From a virus, in IMG/VR virus record IMGVR_UViG_3300030108_005897, positions 6,779 to 28,313 of that record: a stretch of 21,535 bases of DNA; one strand, written 5' to 3'. The number at the start of each line of letters is the position of its first letter. Within the stretch, counting starts at the first letter, position 1. The notes beneath the pieces are model-generated. The model made no database searches and was not told where the DNA came from. It worked only from the letters and a program-made list of their open reading frames with translations. The position numbers were made by a program, and so were the translations under genes. Below, piece by piece: positions 1 to 9,174 of this stretch.

Positions 1-131
1 TTTTCTTCGTATTTTTTCTTTGATAATTTTATAAATTTATCAAATTCACTCTGATTTTTACTAATAATTGCATTTGAATCAATGTCTCTCACAAGGGAGA
101 CATCAGACTTTACTTTTATATGTTTGTTCAT
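1..131 (-). CDS. Small hypothetical protein, N-terminal part only
   Basis: The gene starts with ATG at 131-129 and stays open for 43 codons to the left edge, so its C-terminus is missing. The start overlaps the TAA stop of the upstream 2451-residue protein by one base (TAATG), which suggests translational coupling; no Shine-Dalgarno sequence is visible. The visible product is short, charged and lysine-rich (starts MNKHIKVKSDVSLVRD, later IDSNAIISKNQSEF). It has no signal peptide or membrane segment. The VRDIDSNAIIS stretch reminds me of small uncharacterised proteins in the structural regions of marine T4-like phages, but that is from memory and weak. Position in the virion operon suggests a minor structural or assembly role. 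Function unknown. Confidence 0.6.
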   Translation of the reverse strand, partial: MNKHIKVKSDVSLVRDIDSNAIISKNQSEFDKFIKLSKKKYEE

Positions 132-3100
132 TAGTCGTCAATTTCAAATGATCTGAGTGCTATTGCTCTGAAATTTTTTAATCTAGGTGGTTTTGCCTGA
201 TTTGTAGATGTCATCACGACTTTAATCATAAATCCAGTAAACTGTGCAGTATTTTCAGCAGTAAACTTATATTCGCTAAACGCATTTCTAAATGCGTTTG
301 AATTTACAGTCTTGTCTGGTAATCCATTTGTATTAAATGGAATATAATTTTGATTTGTATTATCACCATCACCTCTGAATAGTTTATAGAATACTCTAAA
401 CTCACCTTCAGGTTCTCTATGACCATCAAATTGAACAAATATAGAGTTAGAAACAAATTCTAGATTAATTTTTTTTGTTTCGTAAATTGCAGTGTTTGGA
501 TCTAAACCTGATATTTTTGGTCGATTATCAGTTTCAAAATCAATCACTTTATCATCTACTAGATTACTAATTGCGATTATGTTTAAATTATCTAAATCAA
601 TAAGTGGCGATACATCTTCTTTTGTTGTTGATAGAGTTAATTCAAGATTAAAGGATTTTTCATTATTCATTAACTCATATTCATTTACTTCTGATGCAAT
701 TATTCTAGGACTATCAAGATAATTTAATTGGTTAAGAGCTACTGTTTCGTAACCTTTATCTACAAAAGATGCTTCATTACCACTTAAACTTGTTCCAGAT
801 GTTGTTTTGATTCTTCCAGATATATTAGTTCCAGTAGGTGTTATTGATGTAATCCTTGGATCAATAATTTCAAAAGGAACATTTTGTGATATATGAAGTT
901 CACTTCCTCCTCCAGTTTTAGTAAAATCAAAAGTTTCTCCACTAGTCACTAGTTTTAGGTAATAACTATCAAATGTTTTTTCTCTTGGATCAATATTGTG
1001 ATCTGTATTAATTCTTCTTAATGAGAGACCATTAAATTCATATTTTCTAACTAAAGAAGTTGAAGAATGATTTGACTTAAAACTGGAGTCAATTGCTCTA
1101 TCAGAAGGGGATATAGTAATATCATTACCACTTATAGAATTATATGAAATAACTTCTCTGTCTACCAACAAATATCCAGTGTGTCCTGCACCAACAGCAG
1201 TCCCTTCAAAGGTAGTAAAATCAGTTCCGTCTGTAAGGTTAATAATTGTGCTATCGTCATCTATATTTGAAGTTAAAGGGGTTGGCTTAACATCAGGATG
1301 GAAATTAGAAACTCTTACCTTATTTGTACTTGAGTGCATTCCGTGATTTCTATGATCAATTTTAATAGTACATCCATCTCTTATTGGGTCTGAAGTAATT
1401 CCAACTATGTTACCTGAAGTGATTGTTGATTCAGTTCCATCTGTAGTAGTATGAGTTATATTTAACCCTCCAATAAAATTATCTTTAACATTATCAACCA
1501 CTAAAAAGTTAGTTTGAGTTATGTCATTAACAACCACTCTTACTCCTGAACCGTTGAATCCAACAGAATTCATGAGTAATAAATCTCCTACTTGATATCC
1601 AACACCACCATTGGTGAAAGTAATTGCAGCACCAGCAATAGCATTGTTCTGAACTGTCAATTCTGCAACAGCACCTGAACCATTTCCACTCAAAGATGTA
1701 AATTCAATATTAGCAAATGATCCATTTGTTAATCCAATTCCAGTATTTGCAACTATATCGACTTTTGAATTTCCAGATGATATTTTTCCTCCAGAAGCAA
1801 ATATCCTACCAGTATTTGTTCCTTGAGTAAGTTCAGATCCAGATTCAAAAATAGTTGAGGTGTCCGCTATTTGAATATTAATCCTTTTGGAGTATCCAAT
1901 GACAGGATTTGTTTTTTTAATTTTTTGTAATTGTAATTGACTATTGGGAAGAAGAACACTAGATGGTGTATTAGTTACAAATTTTGCTTTATTAAGTTTA
2001 AATTTTAAATCTTCAAACTGACTAGGTGTCCAAGTTGAACTATTCTGTGATTTAAACAATGATCCAAGATATGGTTGTCTATTACTTACAGATTGTAATA
2101 TTAAATCCTCTTCACCCATTCTAGTAATATAAGTAAGATATTTTTCAGTCGGTGCAACTAAGACTAATGCATATTCATATCCACTTTGTAGATAAACTGG
2201 TGTATCAAATCTAAAGTTAGTTGCCACAGTTGGGTCATCAGAAGCATTGATATCTCCAGGACTAATTTGTACCTCACCGAATGGTAAAATTGTGGTTGTT
2301 GGTGAACCATCCCTCATTGTCCTTATTTGAACAGTTACAGGAACCTCATTATCTTTGGTTTTAAAGAATAACTCACCACCTGTTATAAAGATACCATCTT
2401 GATATTGATCCCTCTCCACCAAAAATGATTGAGCTAAAGGATCATACCAACCAGTATCACTAATATTTGTTGCAGTATCCTCTTCTTGCCTAGTTCGTGT
2501 AAATAACCTAGAAAGTGGTTGATCAGATCCAATTTGCTTTCTTTCGATATTTGGTGTTCTAATGGAAAGTGATTGTTCTTGTGTATTCGTTTGATAACCA
2601 CTTGCAAGATAATCTGTTTCTGCAGAACTTTCACCAGGATCTAATACACTTGCGTTGGTTGAACTTGTAGTGATTCTAATTGTATTAGTTCCAGTGCTGA
2701 ATAAAGGACTACCTTCTACAGTTGGATCTGGTATGTGTAGTGAAAAAATTAAACTTCCATCAGCATCACTTACTAAACTTAAATCGTTAATAACTGCTTC
2801 AGCATCTCCATCTTTATTAACTAAAGTCATTCCTTTCTTAACATATCCAATATGATCTGCTTCAGTAAAGAATGCTAATCCACCAGTATCGACATTTAAA
2901 ATTGTACTTGTACTTGAATAAGTAGTGGGTAAGGATGTTGAATCGTATGGATTTGTTGTATATTTTTCTGTAGGTTCATTAAATGGGCCTATTTTATGAT
3001 CTGAACTAGTGAGTCTAAAATGAATACTTGCTTTACCAGCAGTTCCTGGTGGATGTTCTACACTGTAAATTAAATCACCAGTTGAAAATGATCCTCTTGA

Positions 3101-6100
3101 CATAGTAACTGGGAGAAGTTTAGGAACTGCATATGCTGACATGTCCTGATTTTCCATGAATACATAATATCTTGTATTCGGTTTTAATCTTTTTCCGACA
3201 ATTTCAATATTTCTAGATCTAACATTGTATAATACATCTACACCAAGAACTTTATTACCCAAATCAATAACTTGATCGTTTGGTGTTAATTCAAGACCAA
3301 ATGTTCTTTCTATACCAGTTTCTTCAAATGTTTGAGTAATTGTGTTTAATAACTCTTGAGTGGTAGTTGTAATCTGTCTTATACCCTGTCCAGAAAGATT
3401 TTCTACAGTTGTATTTGATGATATAACTTCAGTATCAGTAATTTCTTCACCAAGGAATGTTGCACTATCTCTACCATTCCAAGTTTGTTCATGTGAATTC
3501 CAGAAACTAGATGCCATTCCACCATTTTCACGATCTTCAACATCTAATAGTGCTCCAAATGCAGCAAATCCAGTATCAATATTAAAAACATCTGGAGCTC
3601 CAAGAGGAACCTCTTCAATCCAAAAATCGGATTCGGGGTTTAATTGTATTGTTCCTGCAAATAATGCTATATGGAAAGGATTTAAATTTTCTGTTCTTGT
3701 TGCAAATGGTTGTGTTACAAATTCTACGTCTGTATGTTTAAGAATTAAAGCAGGCCCATTTCTTGTAATATTTCCATCTACAAAATCTTCAGACCATCTA
3801 TAGTCAGTGGTAATTGGATTTGATTGTGTGCTAACAGTTTCATGTATTAAAGCAACATTTCTTTCTGTTGATCTTGGTCTACACTCACCTCTTACAAGAT
3901 CAATATCAAATTTTGATTCTCCTTTTAAATTATGAGTTAAATGATCTTTAAAATTATCTACAAAAAAGCCAGATTTAAATTTATCTAATCCAGTATTTGG
4001 ATCTTTAATTGATAAATTTTTAGTATCAGTTTCTAGTAATGATAATGTTGTATAATTTTCTAAATTTTTAATTCTAGTTTCGAGACTTCCAATATCTTTC
4101 ATTGTATATCTCTTATGTTTAACTTTCTTTACAGTGACTTCTTTATTTGCATTGCGAACATAAGGAGGGTATGAAATTGAAGCAACTTCAAATGCTTCCT
4201 CATTTGGTAACGGCAATTTGGGAAGCCTAGAGGGAATTCCTTCTTTTACATTAAATACTCCATCTTTTGTTAGGTATAATCTATCAACTCTACCTAGATA
4301 ATATGAATAATCTACAACAACACTTTTATTTGAAATCACTATTTCAGATTGAGTTGAAGTAAAGGATCTAGATCCGAAAGAAAATGGTGATTTATTATTT
4401 GCAGTAAATGGTGTCACTCTAGGTCTAAAATCAATAAAATCAGAGGCAAATCTATCAAGAACAAATGGTATATCTTTGCTGTAACTTAATGTGTTATAAC
4501 TATTAACTGTTTCAATAGTTCCTGAATTTTCATTATTAAGTAAATAGTCAAAAATAATTCTTAATTTACGAGTTGGTTTTTCTGCATCTGACTTTCTTAC
4601 AATTCTAGAATAATCTGCAAATTCCAATCTTTGACCATCATCTAGAGTATAATTTTTAAGTAAATTTCGATCACCAGGTAAAACACTAGTTAATGTTGCA
4701 ACTATTCCCGATGTTTTAAGTGATATACTTTCATTTAATTCAAAGGTATTTTGATTTTCATAAACAAATGAAATTGAAGTTCCCGATACTACAGAGACAA
4801 CACGAGCCACAGCACCTGAATTAGCACCAATGAATTGTTCACCAACTACTACATTTCCAGTGAAGGTGGCTGTTACATCTGTTGCAACAATGGTTGGTAA
4901 ATCAGGATTATTTGTATCATTTGATTCAAAAATTGCTAAAACACGAGTTACTTCTGGGACATTTAAAGAAATTTCTTCGTCCTGAACTCTGGTTCCATAA
5001 TATTGTCCATATTCGAGGCCATCATTAAAAGAAGTTGTTCCAATACCAGATCCTACTAATTGAGATTTATTTACGATTAAATCACTACACCTTACAATTG
5101 ATTTTTCTTTAGATATCAATTTACTTCTTCTAACAGCAACGGTTAAAACTGCGTCACCACTTTCTTTTGATAATCCCTTGATTTCTACTGACTTACCATT
5201 TGCTGCAACTTGCACCATCGGACTTAAAAGTTTTTCAGTAAATCCAAGATCTGATGCGGTCTCAATTTCTAATGTGTAATTTGAATTTGTAAAAGGTTCA
5301 AAAAATAAATCATCAGTGTTTAATGCACTAATATCGGATATATTAAATGTTACTTGAAAATTTGTAAAATTAGTTACAGTTATCTGCTTTCTTACGATGT
5401 ATGAACTATCCAGTACATTCATTGATGAGATATGATCATCTGCCAATTTAACTCTAAAACCAGGATCATCTGCTTCATGTAATGTTGGAACACGAACTAT
5501 GATATCAGTTGGTGTTGTAGATTTAACTAATCCATCACATGTGCCAAAGACATTTGCAACATTTTCAATAAGAAAACTAGTTCCAGCAATACCAATTTCT
5601 TTTACTCTGTTAAAAGTAGGAATATTGTTGGCATGATTACCTCCAGTGTAACTAACAATATCTCCAACTTTGACTAATGATCTAAAATCGCTAACTGAAG
5701 ATCCTCTTACAGTTGAAAATCCAGAAGTGCCACCAGAAAGTGGTAAAATTTCAAATTCTGCACCTGTCTGAAATACTTGTTTTTTAGAGTCTAAAACTGT
5801 ATTTGCAGCAAAACTAGTTGTACCTCCAGAAACTCCCTCTTGACTATGAATTGCTTTTATATCTTCAAAACTGTTATCTACAATCTCTGTAATATTATTA
5901 CCTATTTCAAGACCGTTAACTATTAAAGGTTCATTTATCTGAAACTCTCCAACAACATCACGAAGTGTGGTTGTAGTAGTAGTACCAGCAACTGCAAATC
6001 CAGTTGCTCCACTAAATTTTCCTTTTACATGAGAATCTGATAGAATGACACTTTGTGCTTTAGCTAAAGTAATTTTTGTATATAATTGAAGATCATAAAA

Positions 6101-7486
6101 TTTTAAATCAAACGTTGTAACTGCAATTCCTGCTGAAGTTTTTTGGGAATAATCATATGCTCTTACATCACCTATGATTTGTGCACCACTATCAGCATGA
6201 TTGTCAGCATTTAATCTTCTATTTAATAACCTTACTGATGATGCCCCAAATCCAAAAGGTGGAGATCCAACAACATTAGTTATCTCCATTGATTTTCCAA
6301 TTCTCACTGGAACGCTTATATTCTCCTCTGATTTAGTCGTTCTTGGTTTAAATACATCAATAGACGTTGATCCAATTTTATCGATCTCATAACCCCTTAC
6401 ATACGCCTTTCCTGAAGAAACTTGTAAACTGATAATATCATCTGATGGTGTATTTCCATTTTGAGTCTGTTGAGTGTCAAAATATACTCCCCTGTTTCCA
6501 ACTCTGTCATTTAGTGACTCTTTTACATCTATCGAAAATGGCTTAACATAATAATCTCCAGATTCATCATAAGTCCTTCTTGCTAATTCTTTTGCAAAAA
6601 TATTATATTCAGTTGTAGATACCATCTCTTTGATGTTACCATTTTCAACTCTTAATAGTTCAACAAAATTCAAATCCTCAAGATCAGTCAAAGATTTTTT
6701 ATGAAGAGTCACAGAAATTTTTAATCTATCTGCACCTGGTGCAGCTTCATTAGAAAATCCTAAAGCATTATCATATAAATCTGAATTTGTAGAAGATGCG
6801 ACGGTTTTTTCTTCTTTTATTAAAAAACCAACTCTATAACTAGGTAAATTACTATATTGATCTAAAATTATTGTGGATGCTACTGTTTTTACAAAAAATC
6901 CACGAATAAAATATACACCTTCATTGACAGAAAAAGAAGTTCCAGTTGAAGTTGCATTTGTAATAGAACATCTTGCAAACTGGCTATTCGCTGATATACT
7001 TGTATTTAAAAATGAAATATCAGATAAAGTTATTAAATTTTCACCGTCTTGAAATGTTTTTGTAGTCCCATCAGACCCTGATTTTGAATATTTTACATAT
7101 AATGTGTCAGATTCATCTACTGACTCGGATGCAGTTAATCTATTAACCACTGTTGCTTCAACACCAGATGTTTCTCCTTTTATTTTTATTTTATTATCTG
7201 CTAAAACCTTGGTATAACTATTAACTGGAATATTTAAAAAATTTGGATCTATTTTTACCGCAAAATAACTAGAATCATAAAAAGTTCCACCTGGTATGAC
7301 CATTGAACCTTCTTTGAAAAAATGTCTTCCAAATTTTTCAATTTGATTTTGTAATATTGACTGTAATGTTGTTAACTCTCTTGCTTGAACTGGAAAACCA
7401 GGTTTAAACAATACTTTTTGATAACTTCTATTTTCATTAAAATCATCAAAATATGGAGAAACGTTTAAATTAGTATTTTGTGGCAT
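131..7486 (-). CDS. Giant DUF4815-type virion (baseplate/tail appendage) protein
   Basis: A 2451-residue protein. Residues about 10-70 (SPYFDDFNENRSYQKVLF, then QARELTTLQSILQNQIEKFG) match the start of the DUF4815 phage structural family as I know it. The family-like core continues with YTLDDGQRLEFADYSRI near residue 940, DFIDFRPRVTP, and RYTMKDIGSLETRIKNLE near residue 1129; the last looks like a short coiled coil (about 1129-1152). A second conserved block begins with WYDPLAQSFLVERDQ near residue 1680 and runs through QPYLGSLFKSQNSSTW to about 1840. The remainder is serine/threonine/asparagine-rich beta-type sequence, including one GGVGY module and one VDREVISY module shared with neighbouring proteins. 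The start lies 4 bases after the gp8 stop and has no strong ribosome binding site, so coupling to gp8 is likely. It occupies the place of T4 genes 9-11, but I see no similarity to T4 gp9 or gp10. Likely a peripheral baseplate or appendage component; the exact role is inferred. Confidence 0.85.
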   Translation of the reverse strand: MPQNTNLNVSPYFDDFNENRSYQKVLFKPGFPVQARELTTLQSILQNQIEKFGRHFFKEGSMVIPGGTFYDSSYFAVKIDPNFLNIPVNSYTKVLADNKIKIKGETSGVEATVVNRLTASESVDESDTLYVKYSKSGSDGTTKTFQDGENLITLSDISFLNTSISANSQFARCSITNATSTGTSFSVNEGVYFIRGFFVKTVASTIILDQYSNLPSYRVGFLIKEEKTVASSTNSDLYDNALGFSNEAAPGADRLKISVTLHKKSLTDLEDLNFVELLRVENGNIKEMVSTTEYNIFAKELARRTYDESGDYYVKPFSIDVKESLNDRVGNRGVYFDTQQTQNGNTPSDDIISLQVSSGKAYVRGYEIDKIGSTSIDVFKPRTTKSEENISVPVRIGKSMEITNVVGSPPFGFGASSVRLLNRRLNADNHADSGAQIIGDVRAYDYSQKTSAGIAVTTFDLKFYDLQLYTKITLAKAQSVILSDSHVKGKFSGATGFAVAGTTTTTTLRDVVGEFQINEPLIVNGLEIGNNITEIVDNSFEDIKAIHSQEGVSGGTTSFAANTVLDSKKQVFQTGAEFEILPLSGGTSGFSTVRGSSVSDFRSLVKVGDIVSYTGGNHANNIPTFNRVKEIGIAGTSFLIENVANVFGTCDGLVKSTTPTDIIVRVPTLHEADDPGFRVKLADDHISSMNVLDSSYIVRKQITVTNFTNFQVTFNISDISALNTDDLFFEPFTNSNYTLEIETASDLGFTEKLLSPMVQVAANGKSVEIKGLSKESGDAVLTVAVRRSKLISKEKSIVRCSDLIVNKSQLVGSGIGTTSFNDGLEYGQYYGTRVQDEEISLNVPEVTRVLAIFESNDTNNPDLPTIVATDVTATFTGNVVVGEQFIGANSGAVARVVSVVSGTSISFVYENQNTFELNESISLKTSGIVATLTSVLPGDRNLLKNYTLDDGQRLEFADYSRIVRKSDAEKPTRKLRIIFDYLLNNENSGTIETVNSYNTLSYSKDIPFVLDRFASDFIDFRPRVTPFTANNKSPFSFGSRSFTSTQSEIVISNKSVVVDYSYYLGRVDRLYLTKDGVFNVKEGIPSRLPKLPLPNEEAFEVASISYPPYVRNANKEVTVKKVKHKRYTMKDIGSLETRIKNLENYTTLSLLETDTKNLSIKDPNTGLDKFKSGFFVDNFKDHLTHNLKGESKFDIDLVRGECRPRSTERNVALIHETVSTQSNPITTDYRWSEDFVDGNITRNGPALILKHTDVEFVTQPFATRTENLNPFHIALFAGTIQLNPESDFWIEEVPLGAPDVFNIDTGFAAFGALLDVEDRENGGMASSFWNSHEQTWNGRDSATFLGEEITDTEVISSNTTVENLSGQGIRQITTTTQELLNTITQTFEETGIERTFGLELTPNDQVIDLGNKVLGVDVLYNVRSRNIEIVGKRLKPNTRYYVFMENQDMSAYAVPKLLPVTMSRGSFSTGDLIYSVEHPPGTAGKASIHFRLTSSDHKIGPFNEPTEKYTTNPYDSTSLPTTYSSTSTILNVDTGGLAFFTEADHIGYVKKGMTLVNKDGDAEAVINDLSLVSDADGSLIFSLHIPDPTVEGSPLFSTGTNTIRITTSSTNASVLDPGESSAETDYLASGYQTNTQEQSLSIRTPNIERKQIGSDQPLSRLFTRTRQEEDTATNISDTGWYDPLAQSFLVERDQYQDGIFITGGELFFKTKDNEVPVTVQIRTMRDGSPTTTILPFGEVQISPGDINASDDPTVATNFRFDTPVYLQSGYEYALVLVAPTEKYLTYITRMGEEDLILQSVSNRQPYLGSLFKSQNSSTWTPSQFEDLKFKLNKAKFVTNTPSSVLLPNSQLQLQKIKKTNPVIGYSKRINIQIADTSTIFESGSELTQGTNTGRIFASGGKISSGNSKVDIVANTGIGLTNGSFANIEFTSLSGNGSGAVAELTVQNNAIAGAAITFTNGGVGYQVGDLLLMNSVGFNGSGVRVVVNDITQTNFLVVDNVKDNFIGGLNITHTTTDGTESTITSGNIVGITSDPIRDGCTIKIDHRNHGMHSSTNKVRVSNFHPDVKPTPLTSNIDDDSTIINLTDGTDFTTFEGTAVGAGHTGYLLVDREVISYNSISGNDITISPSDRAIDSSFKSNHSSTSLVRKYEFNGLSLRRINTDHNIDPREKTFDSYYLKLVTSGETFDFTKTGGGSELHISQNVPFEIIDPRITSITPTGTNISGRIKTTSGTSLSGNEASFVDKGYETVALNQLNYLDSPRIIASEVNEYELMNNEKSFNLELTLSTTKEDVSPLIDLDNLNIIAISNLVDDKVIDFETDNRPKISGLDPNTAIYETKKINLEFVSNSIFVQFDGHREPEGEFRVFYKLFRGDGDNTNQNYIPFNTNGLPDKTVNSNAFRNAFSEYKFTAENTAQFTGFMIKVVMTSTNQAKPPRLKNFRAIALRSFEIDD

Positions 7487-7490
7487 CTGA

Positions 7491-9122
7491 TTAGAACTCG
7501 ATTACGATTTTTACTTCTTCTTTTTGTGAAGCTGTCCTTGTTACTACTGCTCTGTTATCAATATATATTATTTCTCCAGAGAATTTTTTAATTTCTGGAG
7601 AAGCAACCCCATTAATAAATGTCTGACTTAGGGATTCCTCTCTTTGTCCTATTACAACAGATTCACCATTAAATGATGTATCGACAACCAAATCATCAAC
7701 AGTGCCTCCAACTTCAATGTGAGTTGCCCCTGTAATAGCTGTGGATACTCCTACAAAATTTTTGAGTTCCTTACCATACAGAGATTGGGTGGAAAAACCA
7801 ACTGGTTGATAATATTTTAAAACTCCAGTAGTTGAATCCCAAGAAGCAACATACCCAACTGCAGTTCCAATTCCTGCAGCAGCATCATCCGAAAATTGAG
7901 TTATTCTTGCATTTGGTTTGTAGACCACATTTGATAACAAAGTGCTAGAGTTATCTGGAACCCTTAACTTTAGTGCACCTAAAGATGTTGCAGTCCTCTT
8001 ATTTAGAACAGAAGTTCCAGCAGTATCAAGTGGATCTTTTATTATTCCGACACGAGAAAAAGTGTTTCCAATAATATAATCTCCTTTATCGTTAACATTA
8101 TTATCAAATTTAGAGTAGATCATCACTCTATATCCACCTAATTCACGATATACATCAGCACCATGACCACCTTTTGGTGGTATTATGACTTCAAAAACTG
8201 GTTGATTCTCGTTTTCTCCTACAGAAGTTACTTTATTTGTTCCAGATTCAAAACCAGCATAAAGATCAACCACTGCATAAGTATAATCTTTAGAATTGGT
8301 ATCAGATAACTTTATAGAATCAACAACTCCTCCAGCAACTTTTAGTGTGGCTTTTCCTCCACTTCCATCACCGATGATTGGAATTCCTTCAATATCACCA
8401 TTACCACTGTTAATCGTAGCAGTTCCTGCATTTTTTATAACAATGGTTTCAAGTTTGCCATTGACTGACGCATCCTTTACAGCTTTAGTGCTAATATCAC
8501 CCCAGTTTTCAGGAAGAGGTATATAATCATCTGTTACAAATTTTACAATATCTGAAGGTGCTATAGTGTAAAGATATTTCCATTGATAATTATCGGAGTC
8601 TGCACTCTCATCTTTAGGTGGAACTGTAGTTGAAGTATGGGTTGGTTCAACTTTAGATGTTCTTCCTTCACCGTCATTTTCTGGACTTGAGCCATTGTTT
8701 ATGCACAAATATACTTTAAATTCGGAGGTTACAACATAGTAACTTGAACCATATAAACCAGAAGTTGCACTTTGAGAAGTTCTATTGTATGCACTGTAAT
8801 TATTTCTGTACATTTCATAAACTGTTCCACTTTGCCAGTTAATACGAGGTATCACTCTCCTAACATCACTAGAAGTTACTTTTTTTAAAAATAACATACT
8901 ATCATGATACCTGTTTTCTTCGTCAAAACTGTCTATTGGGTCTGGAGTTTTTGTAGGCCAAGTAGCATCACCATATCCAATCCCATCAGAAATATTATCT
9001 GGTTCTGGGTGAGCTAAAAAAGTATAATAATTATTTTTTCCTGTCGTACCAATACCTACAAAACTTTTTACAAAAGTTTCGGCATTTAATATACGGTATT
9101 GATCAGTGATTATTGCGGGCAT
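7491..9122 (-). CDS. 8: Baseplate wedge subunit gp8, enlarged
   Basis: A 543-residue relative of T4 gp8, which is about 334 residues and forms dimers in the baseplate wedge, bridging gp7, gp10 and gp6. Three landmarks match the T4 protein as I recall it. VIPRINWQSG (residue about 90) parallels VIPRRDW. YQWKYLYTIAPSD followed by DDYIPLPENW (about 177-205) parallels YVWEYLFEIPPD and EYIVVPWPEE. The C-terminus FSGEIIYIDNRA...EEVKIVIEF (about 513-543) parallels HSGEMIYMENRP...EEINILFTF. The roughly 200 extra residues lie between the last two landmarks. They include a glycine-rich module (about 218-290) like those in the neighbouring giant protein, PPKGGHGAD near 315, and a segment between about 365 and 510 with no T4 counterpart that I can see. 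The start follows TAAGG with a 3-base spacer and has its own late promoter in the upstream gap. It ends 4 bases before the DUF4815 gene. Confidence 0.93.
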   Translation of the reverse strand: MPAIITDQYRILNAETFVKSFVGIGTTGKNNYYTFLAHPEPDNISDGIGYGDATWPTKTPDPIDSFDEENRYHDSMLFLKKVTSSDVRRVIPRINWQSGTVYEMYRNNYSAYNRTSQSATSGLYGSSYYVVTSEFKVYLCINNGSSPENDGEGRTSKVEPTHTSTTVPPKDESADSDNYQWKYLYTIAPSDIVKFVTDDYIPLPENWGDISTKAVKDASVNGKLETIVIKNAGTATINSGNGDIEGIPIIGDGSGGKATLKVAGGVVDSIKLSDTNSKDYTYAVVDLYAGFESGTNKVTSVGENENQPVFEVIIPPKGGHGADVYRELGGYRVMIYSKFDNNVNDKGDYIIGNTFSRVGIIKDPLDTAGTSVLNKRTATSLGALKLRVPDNSSTLLSNVVYKPNARITQFSDDAAAGIGTAVGYVASWDSTTGVLKYYQPVGFSTQSLYGKELKNFVGVSTAITGATHIEVGGTVDDLVVDTSFNGESVVIGQREESLSQTFINGVASPEIKKFSGEIIYIDNRAVVTRTASQKEEVKIVIEF

Positions 9123-9125
9123 TGA

Positions 9126-9130
9126 CCTTA
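9126..9130 (-). promoter_or_regulatory. Ribosome binding site of gp8
   Basis: Reading the minus strand, TAAGG stands 3 bases before the gp8 ATG. The spacer is short, but this and the site before gp6 are the only clear Shine-Dalgarno-like sequences at gene starts in the window. It supports the ATG at 9122 as the start. Confidence 0.5.
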
Positions 9131-9141
9131 TGTTTTTTGAT

Positions 9142-9149
9142 TATTTATA
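9142..9149 (-). promoter_or_regulatory. T4-type late promoter upstream of gp8
   Basis: The minus strand reads TATAAATA, an exact match to the T4 late promoter element recognised by the gp55 sigma-like factor with the gp45 clamp. It lies in the only substantial intergenic gap of the window (9123-9174, 52 bases), 19 bases before the gp8 ATG. Initiation at the usual distance would give a leader of roughly 14 bases that still contains the ribosome binding site. It would give gp8 and the DUF4815 protein their own late transcripts, independent of reading through the 10.5-kb gene upstream. I saw no hairpin terminator in the same gap. Confidence 0.7.
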
Positions 9150-9174
9150 CCTGTTATGTATAATTTATTTTGAG

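Noticed and set aside
1-60. Plus-strand TATAAATT near the left edge as a late promoter
   Set aside because: It imperfectly matches the late element, lies inside the coding sequence of the minus-strand partial gene, and no plus-strand gene follows.
2434-2634. A 66-codon minus-strand open stretch in another frame, and a similar one at 13506-13688
   Set aside because: Both lie inside longer real genes with well-conserved protein sequence in the main frame; leucine/isoleucine/lysine-rich translations are typical of a shifted frame in AT-rich DNA.
3360-3803. A 147-codon open stretch on the plus strand
   Set aside because: It lies wholly inside the DUF4815 gene on the opposite strand, has no ribosome binding site or recognisable domain, and its composition is what reverse reading of this coding sequence would give.
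9150-9174. Possible terminator after the gp7-like gene
   Set aside because: The minus strand has only a tiny TTATACATAA inverted repeat with no GC stem and no following U run.
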